DNA from: Veillonellaceae bacterium
GTDB taxonomy: Bacteria; Bacillota; Negativicutes; Veillonellales; Veillonellaceae
Reading direction: 5' to 3'
Assembly: GCA_900765165.1 (NCBI GenBank)
Contig: CAAFQR010000056.1
Location: 1 to 55,902 of the forward strand
DNA: 55,902 nucleotides
Shown piece by piece: positions 16,818 through 24,986 of the stretch. Position numbers and translations under genes: made by a program. Numbering within the stretch: the stretch's first letter is position 1; each line of letters starts with the position of its first letter. The notes under the pieces are model-generated. The model saw only the letters and a program-made list of their open reading frames with translations, ran no database searches and was not told the DNA's origin.

Positions 16818-18587
16818 ATGAGTAAGTTAAAAATTTTCTCACAGTTCTTTAGAGGCTACGGTCCCATCTATCTGTTGGGCGTGGTGCTTCTTATCATCAT
16901 TGATATTATCTTTTTATATGTGCCGAAGCTGACCGGCGATGCCATTGAAACCCTTTACTACGGTAAGGAAGGGTTAAGTTTGTACTTGTTATACTTTTTC
17001 ATAATTGGCATTGTTGTAACGATTCTCAAATTCGGTTCCCGCCATCTCTTGCTTGGGTCGATTCGTCGCTTCGAGTTTTTGTTGCGCCGTCGGCTCTTTG
17101 ACCACGCGCTGTATATTGAGACTGCTTATTATGAAAAGAACGGCCCCGGCAAGGTTATGGCGCTCATGACGAACGATGTCACGTCACTGCGCGTGTCTTT
17201 AGGTCTCGGCGTTATGATTCTGGTGGATGCGGTGTTCTTCGGCATTTGTTCGTTCCTCTTAATGGCGAAGCAAATGACGTTACAGTTGGCCATAATCACG
17301 TTGTTGCCCATGCCGTTCGTGCTTTTTGGGATGTTGAAGGTAAGCCGCCGCATGCGTGCAAACCAGAAGGAAGCGCAGACCACGTATAGCGAGCTTACGG
17401 AGTTTGCTCAGGAACTGTTCTTAGGCATGCCGGTGGTGCGTGCCTTTAACCGCGAGCTTGGTAGCTTGCGTCGTTTTGCTGCCATTAACCGCAAGAATTA
17501 CGACAAGAATATGGCCGTGGCGCTATATGATTCCATCTTGGCGCCGCTGACCTACGTAGCGCCGTTCTGTTGCTCGGCCATCGCCATTTACATGTGTGGC
17601 CGCCTCATCATCGCCGGTGAAATGACTATCGGCGACTTTGTGGCCGTGAACGGATATCTCTTGCTCGTCATTGGGCCTATCATGGGTATTGGTTCGTTGG
17701 CGTCGGTATTGCAGAAGGGCCTCGCGTCCTTAGATCGTATTTACGATTTCCTGCAGTTGCCGGAAGAGCAGTTGTCTGACTCGAAGGATGAGCTACCGTT
17801 AGGGCCGATTAGCATTCAGCATTTGTCTTTTACGTATCCGGAAGCGAAGGCGCCGGTGCTTACCGATGTAAGCCTCGACGTAGCGCCTGGTGCGTTTATT
17901 GGTATCGTTGGCGGTCCCGGTTCCGGGAAGTCGTCTATCTTTAAGCTGTTGTTGCGCTTGCATCATACGCCGAAAGGGACGATCTTTGTCGACGGTCGCG
18001 ATGTAACGGATGTGCCGCTGGATGTGTTGCGCCGTAGTATTGCCTATGTGCCGGCCGATGCATTCTTGCTGGGCACGACGGTAGCGGATAATATTGCCTT
18101 CGGTGAAGGGTCTGACCATACGTTAACCGTTGAAGAAGCGGCCCAGCGTGCGTCGGTAACAGGCGATTTGAAGGAACGCTTGAAGGGCTCCGCAGCGCGC
18201 CTCAAGGAAGGCGGTACGGACTTGTCCGGCGGTCAGAAGCAGCGCGTTAACTTGGCGCGCGGTTTCTACAAGAATGCGCCGTATTTATTGTTGGATGACA
18301 GTATTTCCGCGCTGGATACGGAAAGTGCGGCCCGGATTATAGATTTACTTCGTAGCGGCCGGACGCAGACGTTGCTGTTTATTTCACAGCGACTGGAAGC
18401 GTTGCGCCAAGCCGATGAAATCATCGTGCTCAAGGACGGCGCCATTGCGGAACGAGGAACGCACGAAGAGCTATTGAAGTTAAACGGCGAATATTGTCGT
18501 CTCTACGCTCGTCAGTTGCAAGGCGAAAACGGCGTATTGCTTGACGCGGAAGCTATTAGCGAAGCCGAGAAAGGAGGGCGCCCATGA
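16818..18587 (+). CDS. ABC exporter subunit A (membrane domain plus degenerate-site ATPase)
   Basis: Half of a heterodimeric type IV ABC exporter: about six membrane helices in residues 1-320, then a nucleotide-binding domain. Walker A GGPGSGKSS is near 365 and the signature LSGGQKQR near 468 is canonical. Walker B is followed by Asp instead of the catalytic Glu (LLLDDSISALD), and the switch His is replaced by Gln (FISQRLEAL, about 523). These are hallmarks of the non-hydrolysing site in TM287/288-like pairs. The end overlaps the next gene by four bases (ATGA). A TATAAT box at 16767-16772 may be its promoter; no matching -35 was found. Substrate (drug, lipid or peptide) cannot be read from sequence. 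Confidence 0.9.
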   Translation: MSKLKIFSQFFRGYGPIYLLGVVLLIIIDIIFLYVPKLTGDAIETLYYGKEGLSLYLLYFFIIGIVVTILKFGSRHLLLGSIRRFEFLLRRRLFDHALYIETAYYEKNGPGKVMALMTNDVTSLRVSLGLGVMILVDAVFFGICSFLLMAKQMTLQLAIITLLPMPFVLFGMLKVSRRMRANQKEAQTTYSELTEFAQELFLGMPVVRAFNRELGSLRRFAAINRKNYDKNMAVALYDSILAPLTYVAPFCCSAIAIYMCGRLIIAGEMTIGDFVAVNGYLLLVIGPIMGIGSLASVLQKGLASLDRIYDFLQLPEEQLSDSKDELPLGPISIQHLSFTYPEAKAPVLTDVSLDVAPGAFIGIVGGPGSGKSSIFKLLLRLHHTPKGTIFVDGRDVTDVPLDVLRRSIAYVPADAFLLGTTVADNIAFGEGSDHTLTVEEAAQRASVTGDLKERLKGSAARLKEGGTDLSGGQKQRVNLARGFYKNAPYLLLDDSISALDTESAARIIDLLRSGRTQTLLFISQRLEALRQADEIIVLKDGAIAERGTHEELLKLNGEYCRLYARQLQGENGVLLDAEAISEAEKGGRP

Positions 18588-20359
18588 GAGGTCATATCGG
18601 TGCGTACACCGTTCAGGAAGAAACGACGCTGAAGGGTCACAAGGATATATTCCTATTGCGGCGCCTTGGGCGATACATTAAGCCGCACAGCGGTTTGCTG
18701 TGGATTGCCGCACTTTTCCTCGGCGTGTCCTTGGTGCTCGATTTGATTCGACCATTAATCTTAAAATATGTTATCGATACGGCGTTGCCGTCTAAGGAAA
18801 TCGGCGCGGTGCTGGAAATGGCCGGCGCCTACTTCGGCACCATTTGTATCGGTATTATCTCTATGTTTACCTATAACTATACGCTGGAGCGCTTTGGACA
18901 GTCTGTTATCTACGAGATTCGTCAAACCGCCTTTGAGAAGATTATATCGCGGTCTCCGGCCCATTTTAGCGAGTTGCCTATTGGTAACCTGGTAACGCGC
19001 GTTACGAACGATACAGAGGCACTGAGAACGCTCTATGGCGATGTTATCCTTAAGCTAGGGTCCAATATTTTGCTGGTTATCGGCATTTTGATCTCCATGT
19101 ACATGCTCAGCGTGGAGCTGGCCATCGTGGTGACCATTTTGCTGCCATTGATGGGCGTTATTATCTTCATCTACCAGAAGTTTGCCCGTAAGGCGTTCCG
19201 CGGCGTTCGTACGAAGCTGGCGGCGTCGAATACGTCGGTGCAGGAAATGCTGAACTTTATCGTAGTCATCAAGACCTACGTTGGCGAATCGTACATGGCG
19301 AAGCAGTACGACCGCATTAGCCGTGAGTTCCTGCAGGCCGGCCTTTTCGAGGTGAAGACCTTTGCCATCTTTAGACCGATTGTGGACGGCTTGTTTTTCG
19401 TAGCTATTATTGCTATATTAGGCTTTACGAATTGGTTCAGTAGCGTCACGGAAGCGGGCACAGTGTTCGCGTTCTTGCAATATATGAATAAATTCTTCCA
19501 GCCGCTGAAGGAAATTGCGGAAAAGTACAACAATCTGCAAAGCTCTTTGGCTGGGGCGGAACGTTTGGTGCCGATTTTAAATGAAAAATCCGATACGGAG
19601 TTGAAATCGGTAACGATTCCGGATGAACTAAAACAAATTAAAAGCATCGATTTTAATGACGTATGGTTTTCCTATGGCAATGACGACACATATGCGTTGA
19701 AGGCTATTAATCTTCATATTGACGGCGGTTCCTTTGTGGGTATTGCGGGCCCGTCCGGTGGCGGTAAGTCCACCATGATGTCGCTGTTGATGGGGTTCTA
19801 CCGGCCAACGAAGGGCCAGATTCTCATCAATGGCTACGATTCGGCGAATTATGAGCCTGCCGTTTTGCGTGAGATTATGGGCTATGTGTTTCAGGATAGT
19901 CATCTCTTTAAGGGGACCATTCGCGAGAACTTGGCGCTCTATGACGAGCGTGTTACCGATGACGCGGTGTATACGGCAGCCGGTAAGGCACGTCTTCACA
20001 GCATGATTGAACGCTTACCTCAGGGCTATGACACGCCGGTTGGCTATTTGGGTTCGTTGTTGTCGTCCGGTCAGAAGCAGCTGTTGTCCTTAGGCCGTGC
20101 TTTAGTACGCGACCGTCAGGTGCTCATCTTTGACGAAGCGACGGCGAATATTGATAGTCACACGGAAGCGCTCATCCAGGAATCCATTGAGACCATTCGC
20201 GGTGAAAAGACCATCATCAGCATTGCGCACCGCTTGTCGACCATTCAAGCCGCCGATTGCATTTGTGTCATCGAAGGTGGTACTATCGTTGAGAGTGGTA
20301 ATTTCACAGAATTGATGAGCCATAATGGGCGTTTCAAGGCGCTTTGGGAAGCGAAGTAG
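18584..20359 (+). CDS. ABC exporter subunit B (membrane domain plus catalytic ATPase)
   Basis: Partner of the preceding subunit: six predicted membrane helices (first near residues 38-55), then an ATPase domain with Walker A GPSGGGKST (about 388), Walker B with catalytic Glu in FDEATANID (about 518) and the switch His in IAHRLST (about 548). Its signature is altered to LSSGQKQ (about 493). Thus the consensus site would use Walker A/B of B with the intact signature of A, and the degenerate site Walker A/B of A with the altered signature of B. This complementary pattern supports obligate heterodimer function. Start ATG overlaps the previous stop, with AAAGGAGGG upstream. Confidence 0.92.
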   Translation: MRGHIGAYTVQEETTLKGHKDIFLLRRLGRYIKPHSGLLWIAALFLGVSLVLDLIRPLILKYVIDTALPSKEIGAVLEMAGAYFGTICIGIISMFTYNYTLERFGQSVIYEIRQTAFEKIISRSPAHFSELPIGNLVTRVTNDTEALRTLYGDVILKLGSNILLVIGILISMYMLSVELAIVVTILLPLMGVIIFIYQKFARKAFRGVRTKLAASNTSVQEMLNFIVVIKTYVGESYMAKQYDRISREFLQAGLFEVKTFAIFRPIVDGLFFVAIIAILGFTNWFSSVTEAGTVFAFLQYMNKFFQPLKEIAEKYNNLQSSLAGAERLVPILNEKSDTELKSVTIPDELKQIKSIDFNDVWFSYGNDDTYALKAINLHIDGGSFVGIAGPSGGGKSTMMSLLMGFYRPTKGQILINGYDSANYEPAVLREIMGYVFQDSHLFKGTIRENLALYDERVTDDAVYTAAGKARLHSMIERLPQGYDTPVGYLGSLLSSGQKQLLSLGRALVRDRQVLIFDEATANIDSHTEALIQESIETIRGEKTIISIAHRLSTIQAADCICVIEGGTIVESGNFTELMSHNGRFKALWEAK

Positions 20360-20396
20360 ACCAAGCGTATATACAAGATAGAGTGAGGTTGGATGT

Positions 20397-21209
20397 ATGG
20401 AATTAATTACATCAAAGGATAATAAAACGGTTAAAACGGCGCGGTCGTTGACGGCGAAGAAGTATCGCCGCAAGCTAGGGCTGTTTTTGGCGGAAGGGCT
20501 GCGCACCGTGGTGGATTTATTGCCTACAGGCACTGTGAAATCAGTGCTCCTGCGCAGTGATTCGCCAACGGCAGTGCAGTTAAGCGCGGAGCTCCAGGCG
20601 GTGGCGGCGCAGGCTGAGGCGGCTGGCTGTCAGGTTATGGCTGTGGTGCCGGCGGTTTACGCCACTTTGGAGGGCACGGTGAATGGCCAAGGTGTCATTG
20701 GTCTTGTAGCGTCTCAGGAGCTAAGCTTAGACGATTTTAAAGGAGATGGCGATTTGTATGTTCTCGTCGACTCCGTGCAGGACCCGGGTAACTTGGGCAC
20801 TTTAATCCGCACGGCCGTGGCGGCTGGCGTGAAGGGTCTGTTTTTGACGAAAGGCAGCGTGGATCCGTACAACGATAAAACGGTGCGCAGTACCATGAGT
20901 GCGTTGACGAAGCTGCCGATTTACGAAAATGTTACCGTAGAGACTATGGCGCCTATCATCGAAGCACAGGGCATTACGACGTATGCCACGACGCCGCCTA
21001 GCGACGAAACGGAATTGTATCGCGATGTCACCTATAAGGGGCCGGTAATGCTGCTTCTGGGCAATGAAGCGAACGGACTTCACGATGATTGGCTGGCACT
21101 GTGCCATAAGCGCATAACTATCCCCATGTTTGGGCCTATGGAATCGCTGAATTTGGCCGTTGCCGGCGCCTTATGCATGTATGCCGCACGAGAAGGGTTA
21201 ACACAATGA
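20397..21209 (+). CDS. TrmH/SpoU-family RNA 2'-O-methyltransferase
   Basis: SAM-dependent RNA ribose methylase of the knotted SPOUT superfamily. Motif 1 is DPGNLGTLIRTA, motif 2 PVMLLLGNEANGL, motif 3 IPMFGPMESLNLAVAGALCMY, giving a C-terminal knot after an N-terminal substrate-binding part (VKTARSLTAKKYRRK, AEGLRTV). Length 270 resembles RlmB/YsgA-like enzymes, but the target nucleotide cannot be told. Its stop overlaps the larB start by four bases. Confidence 0.9.
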   Translation: MELITSKDNKTVKTARSLTAKKYRRKLGLFLAEGLRTVVDLLPTGTVKSVLLRSDSPTAVQLSAELQAVAAQAEAAGCQVMAVVPAVYATLEGTVNGQGVIGLVASQELSLDDFKGDGDLYVLVDSVQDPGNLGTLIRTAVAAGVKGLFLTKGSVDPYNDKTVRSTMSALTKLPIYENVTVETMAPIIEAQGITTYATTPPSDETELYRDVTYKGPVMLLLGNEANGLHDDWLALCHKRITIPMFGPMESLNLAVAGALCMYAAREGLTQ

Positions 21210-21970
21210 GTACAACAAAGATAGAAGAGTTATTGCAGCAGTTAGCCGCCGGTGAAATGACGGTGGCACAGTGCCGCGACCAATTGCAAGCATTGCAGGT
21301 GGGCGCCGATGCGCTGCCTATGGAAGATGCCATGCTGGATTTGTCCCGTGCCGGTCGGAAGGGGTTTCCGGAAACGGTGTATTGCGAAGGCAAAACGGAC
21401 GAGCAGTGCGTTGCTATTTTTAAAGAATTAGATGCGCGCTATGGCACCTATATGGGAACGCGGGCTCGTAAGTCTACCTACGAAGCAGTAAAGGCCGTGG
21501 TGCCTCACATTCAATATGATGTCATGAGTCGCATTTTATATGCGAAGCGCGACTGGGAACTGCAAAACGGTGACCGCCACATTGCGGTTGTTACTGCCGG
21601 TACTAGCGATATTCCCGTCGCCGAAGAAGCGGCCCTTACAGCGGAGCTGATGGGCAATGTGGTAGACCGCGTCTTCGACGTAGGCGTAGCCGGTATTCAT
21701 CGTCTGTTCCATCGCTTAGACGTTATCCAGAAGGCTAACGTGGTAGTGGTTGTAGCAGGCATGGAAGGCGCCTTAGCCAGCGTTGTAGGCGGTTTAGTGT
21801 CTAAGCCGGTTATCGCCGTGCCTACCAGCATCGGTTATGGGGCAAACTTCAAAGGCTTGTCCGCGCTTTTGTCCATGCTCAATTCCTGCGCTACCGGCGT
21901 TGGGGTTGTGAATATCGACAATGGCTTTGGTGCCGGCCGGTTAGCCCATGTTATCAATAGTCAGCGATAG
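21206..21970 (+). CDS. larB: Pyridinium-3,5-biscarboxylic acid mononucleotide synthase LarB
   Basis: First enzyme for the nickel-pincer nucleotide cofactor of lactate racemase-type enzymes: carboxylates and hydrolyses nicotinic acid adenine dinucleotide. The C-terminal half is PurE-like (VTAGTSDIPVAEEAALTAEL, VVVVAGMEGALASVVGGL, PTSIGYGANFKG), with the LarB-typical N-terminal helical region and CEGKTDEQC. Length 254 fits. ATG 21206 lies in the stop of the methylase gene. The downstream frame is LarC-related, supporting the LarB call over PurE. Confidence 0.92.
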   Translation: MSTTKIEELLQQLAAGEMTVAQCRDQLQALQVGADALPMEDAMLDLSRAGRKGFPETVYCEGKTDEQCVAIFKELDARYGTYMGTRARKSTYEAVKAVVPHIQYDVMSRILYAKRDWELQNGDRHIAVVTAGTSDIPVAEEAALTAELMGNVVDRVFDVGVAGIHRLFHRLDVIQKANVVVVVAGMEGALASVVGGLVSKPVIAVPTSIGYGANFKGLSALLSMLNSCATGVGVVNIDNGFGAGRLAHVINSQR

Positions 21971-21981
21971 GCGGTGAGCAT

Positions 21982-22467
21982 ATGGCAGAGAATTTAGACC
22001 GTCCGAAGGAAGAGGGTTATAAAGATGACCAGCTTATCGAACTAACCGCTAATATAGATAATATGAATCCCGAATATTATGGTGACGTGTTGGACCGTTT
22101 CTTGAACGCCGGTGCCAACGATGTGTGGCTTACGCCCATTATTATGAAAAAAGGGCGCCCTGCCGTGCAGCTGTCGGTGCTGTGTCGCCGTAGCCTTCTA
22201 GACGCTATGAGCGACGTATTATTTCACCATACGACCACCATTGGTTTTCGGTATTGTCCGGTGGACAGAGTCATTTGTGAGCGGCGCTTTCGGACCGTTG
22301 AGTATCGCGGCGAGGTTATTCATATTAAAGAGGCTTATTATAACGGCGCTTTAGTTAACCGTTCTGTTGAATATGACGATTTAAAACGAGTTAGCGATAA
22401 ATTTAACATTCCAATGAAAATTTTAGAAAAAAGTATTTGGAATTTGTTGCCGAATGATATAGAATAA
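21982..22467 (+). CDS. larC2: Stand-alone C-terminal LarC domain (nickel insertion protein, LarC2)
   Basis: 161 residues matching the second half of LarC (TANIDNMNPEYYGDVLDR, AGANDVWLTPIIMKKGRPAV, HHTTTIGFRY). LarC puts nickel into the pincer nucleotide using CTP. In some lactobacilli LarC1 and LarC2 are separate frames joined by programmed frameshift. Here only 11 bp separate it from larB, leaving no room for LarC1, and no LarC1 or LarE is in the window. The ATG follows AGGCGGTGAG. It may complement a LarC1 elsewhere or be a remnant; the frame is intact. Confidence 0.85.
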   Translation: MAENLDRPKEEGYKDDQLIELTANIDNMNPEYYGDVLDRFLNAGANDVWLTPIIMKKGRPAVQLSVLCRRSLLDAMSDVLFHHTTTIGFRYCPVDRVICERRFRTVEYRGEVIHIKEAYYNGALVNRSVEYDDLKRVSDKFNIPMKILEKSIWNLLPNDIE

Positions 22468-22532
22468 GGCGTGGCTGTTTTTTGGAGTCGGACATTTTTA
22501 CAATTATTATTGTCTAGAGTGTATAAAAACCA

Positions 22533-22561
22533 TTGATTTTTTGTTTTGTGTTTGATAGAAT
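22533..22561 (+). promoter_or_regulatory. Putative promoter of the deacetylase-threonine gene cluster
   Basis: TTGATT (22533-22538), 17-bp spacer, TAGAAT (22556-22561), in the AT-rich gap before the YdjC-type gene. Confidence 0.45.
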
Positions 22562-22630
22562 AACATATATCCTCTTTGAATGTACACCTTTACTGTATTT
22601 TCGAACCGGATGGAATAAGAGGTGGCGAAA

Positions 22631-23500
22631 ATGGACAACATTCGTTTAGTCGTTAACGCCGATGATTTCGGCTTAGATTCATCGATTAATCGAGCAATTA
22701 TTAAGGGACACCGTGAGGGGATTATCACCAGTACATCGTTGTTGGCATCTGGTCCTGCTTTTGACGAAGCGGTTGCTTTGGCGAAGGAAAATCCTACCTT
22801 AGGCATTGGTATTCATACGTGCTTGGTAGGCGGCTTGGAACCGGTCAGCGCCCCGAAGGATGTATCGACGTTATTAGTTGATGGTCGTTTTCCAATGACC
22901 TATGGTGAATTTGCTAAGCGGTTGGCTTCGGGCGAAGTAAATATGAGTGAAATCTATACGGAATTGGATCGTCAGTTCGCTAAGATTTTAGACACTGGCT
23001 TGCCCATTACCCACGTAGACGGACATCAGCATTTACATGTGTTGCCGCAGCTGACGCCGATGGTGCTGTCGCTGATGAAGAAGTACAACCTTGATAAGGT
23101 TCGCATTCCCGGTGAAGAACGACTCTTTACGAACGGCTTGAGAGACTGGAAACGGTTTGTCGGCAAGTCTGTATTAACCGAAACAGCAGAACGGGCTCGG
23201 TCTGTAATGGTGGCTAACGGCATTGGTTGCACCAATTATTTTTGGGGCATGATGAGCGGCGGCCAGCTTACAGAAGAACGGTTAGCTGATATTATTCGTC
23301 GCGTTGCCACGAAGGTGGGTTCTCATGAAATTATGACCCATCCAGGGGACGATACGGCGATGTTGGACCGCAAGTTTGGTTGGCATTATCATTGGGAAGA
23401 TGAATTGGCAGCGATGTGCGCACCGTTGATTAAAAATGCCATTACGGCAGCAGGCATATCCTTAGTTACGTACAAGGATATTTACGGTGATGCTCAATGA
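22631..23500 (+). CDS. YdjC/ChbG/HpnK-type carbohydrate deacetylase
   Basis: Metal-dependent deacetylase fold. The N-terminal VVNADDFGLDSSINRAI carries the Asp-Asp metal ligand pair; GIHTCL, THVDGHQHLHVLPQ and MTHPGDD supply the His residues. Length 289. ATG 22631 is chosen 6 bases after AAGAGGTGG. The next gene (membrane protein of the LPG-synthase TM family) overlaps by four bases. In hopanoid- and glycolipid-related loci HpnK-like enzymes sit near such membrane proteins, so a lipid-linked N-acetyl sugar is a plausible substrate, but diacetylchitobiose-type sugars cannot be excluded. Confidence 0.85.
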   Translation: MDNIRLVVNADDFGLDSSINRAIIKGHREGIITSTSLLASGPAFDEAVALAKENPTLGIGIHTCLVGGLEPVSAPKDVSTLLVDGRFPMTYGEFAKRLASGEVNMSEIYTELDRQFAKILDTGLPITHVDGHQHLHVLPQLTPMVLSLMKKYNLDKVRIPGEERLFTNGLRDWKRFVGKSVLTETAERARSVMVANGIGCTNYFWGMMSGGQLTEERLADIIRRVATKVGSHEIMTHPGDDTAMLDRKFGWHYHWEDELAAMCAPLIKNAITAAGISLVTYKDIYGDAQ

Positions 23501-24513
23501 ACAAAATAGTAAAACGCGGGATTTTGTTAGCGGTTTTATTAGTATGTATTTCTGGGTTGACCATTTACTTTACCATCGACATGCAGTCACTGTCTTCGCT
23601 GGAAACGTTTAACGGACGTTCTTTGATCGCAGCGTTAGTGGCCTTGGCGGTGGGGATGTATTTTGATGGGCTTAGGCTACAGCGTTTAGTTGGCATGGGG
23701 GGTTATAAACTGCCTATACGCGCTGTACTACGCGTTATCTTTGGCAATTATTTCATGGCCATGCTAACGCCTGGTGCCAGCGGTGGCGCCGTGGCCCAAG
23801 TATTGATCCTTAAAAGCTATGGCGTCCCCATTTTCAAGGGCGCGCCTATAGTGCTAGTACGCACCATTTTTTCTATTTTGTTTTTAATTGTCATGCTTCC
23901 GGTGATTTTTGCGTTTGAACGCATACCGATTCCTTACATTAGTAGTCGTATGCTTTTGGAATTGTCTTTGCTCATGGTGGTTTGCACCATTGTAGGGCTT
24001 TACCTGTTGCGTACACGTTTGTTAAAGATTTTGGTATATCGCGTTATCAAGCTTCGTAAAAATGGAAATCCGAAGGTTTGGCTCATCCGCTTGAATGAGT
24101 TGAATGATAGCTTTTCCTTGATTTACGCCAGACCGTTTCAATCGATGTTGGTGTTCGTTGAATCGGGTCTCAGCTTATTGGCCTTGTACTGTATTGCGCC
24201 GGCTTTGATGTGGGCCTTTACGGGAACAGTGCCGGTAACGGAAATCCTGGCGCGCATGATTTTACTTAATTTGGTATTGTATTTTGCCCCTACGCCGGGG
24301 GGAACCGGTGTAGCGGAAGGGTTATTTATTTACTTATTCTCATCATTTGTACCGGCCGGAACCGTCGGGATAGTGGCTGTAGGATGGCGTATCGTAGCTG
24401 AATACTTACCGTTCTTCATCGGTATGTACTCGGTGTTTACATTATACGGACGTCGCTTTATGGCCGGAGCGATTACGGAGTCCGAGTCCGAGGGAGGTAA
24501 ACAGCATGGCTAA
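23497..24513 (+). CDS. Integral membrane protein, lysylphosphatidylglycerol synthase TM-region family (UPF0104/YbhN)
   Basis: About eight hydrophobic spans over 338 residues. Family motifs: FGNYFMAMLTPGASGGAVAQVL (positions about 79-100) and YFAPTPGGTGVAEGLF near 265, equivalent to the conserved P-T-P-G-G-x-G of this family. It lacks the cytosolic aminoacyl-transfer domain of MprF, so it should act as a flippase-like or accessory lipid protein. It is coupled to both neighbours: ATGA overlap with the deacetylase and an 8-base overlap with the ACT gene. Possible joint work with the deacetylase on a membrane glycolipid is inference. Confidence 0.85.
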   Translation: MNKIVKRGILLAVLLVCISGLTIYFTIDMQSLSSLETFNGRSLIAALVALAVGMYFDGLRLQRLVGMGGYKLPIRAVLRVIFGNYFMAMLTPGASGGAVAQVLILKSYGVPIFKGAPIVLVRTIFSILFLIVMLPVIFAFERIPIPYISSRMLLELSLLMVVCTIVGLYLLRTRLLKILVYRVIKLRKNGNPKVWLIRLNELNDSFSLIYARPFQSMLVFVESGLSLLALYCIAPALMWAFTGTVPVTEILARMILLNLVLYFAPTPGGTGVAEGLFIYLFSSFVPAGTVGIVAVGWRIVAEYLPFFIGMYSVFTLYGRRFMAGAITESESEGGKQHG

Positions 24514-24955
24514 AATTAAAAAGGATAAATTTTACTTGGTACAGGAAGATATTTTACCGGAAGCGATTAAAAAGACGATCCGAGTAAAAGAAATCCTTAA
24601 AATGGGCGAAGCCAAAACTATTAATGAAGCGGTGGAACGCATGGATTTGAGCCGTTCGGCTTACTATAAGTATAAAGATTATGTATTCCCGTTCTATGAA
24701 ATCGCTCAGGGCAAAATCGTGTCCATTACCATTTCTATGTCCAATGAATCCGGCATGTTGTCGGCTATTTTGAAAGCCATTGCAGAATTCAACGGCAGTA
24801 TTTTGACCATTAACCAGGATATTCCGTTGCAGGGTATTGCCAACGTTACTATCGCTTTTGAAACGAAAGACTTGCAGGGTCCGTTGGAAGACTTGTTGAA
24901 CGATATTCGTGCGTTACGCGGTATCTTGAAGGTAGAAATTTTGGGTCAAGCATAA
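24506..24955 (+). CDS. pheB: ACT domain-containing protein, PheB-like
   Basis: 149 residues. The C-terminal half is an ACT domain (VSITISMSNESGMLSAILKAIAEF split at about residues 70-93), typical of amino-acid sensing. The N-terminal part (ILKMGEAKTINEAVERMDL, SRSAYYKYKDYVFPF) looks like a small helix-turn-helix. PheB-type proteins often precede hom or pheA; here hom begins 31 bp downstream, so a threonine or homoserine sensing role is likely. GGGAGG precedes the ATG inside the end of the membrane protein gene. Confidence 0.85.
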   Translation: MAKIKKDKFYLVQEDILPEAIKKTIRVKEILKMGEAKTINEAVERMDLSRSAYYKYKDYVFPFYEIAQGKIVSITISMSNESGMLSAILKAIAEFNGSILTINQDIPLQGIANVTIAFETKDLQGPLEDLLNDIRALRGILKVEILGQA

Positions 24956-24986
24956 GAAGAGATAATCAGAGAGAGATGGTGCAGGA

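Noticed and set aside
21971..22000. Programmed frameshift joining LarC1 to LarC2 upstream of larC2
   Set aside because: larB ends 11 bp before larC2, so no LarC1 frame exists there to shift from.
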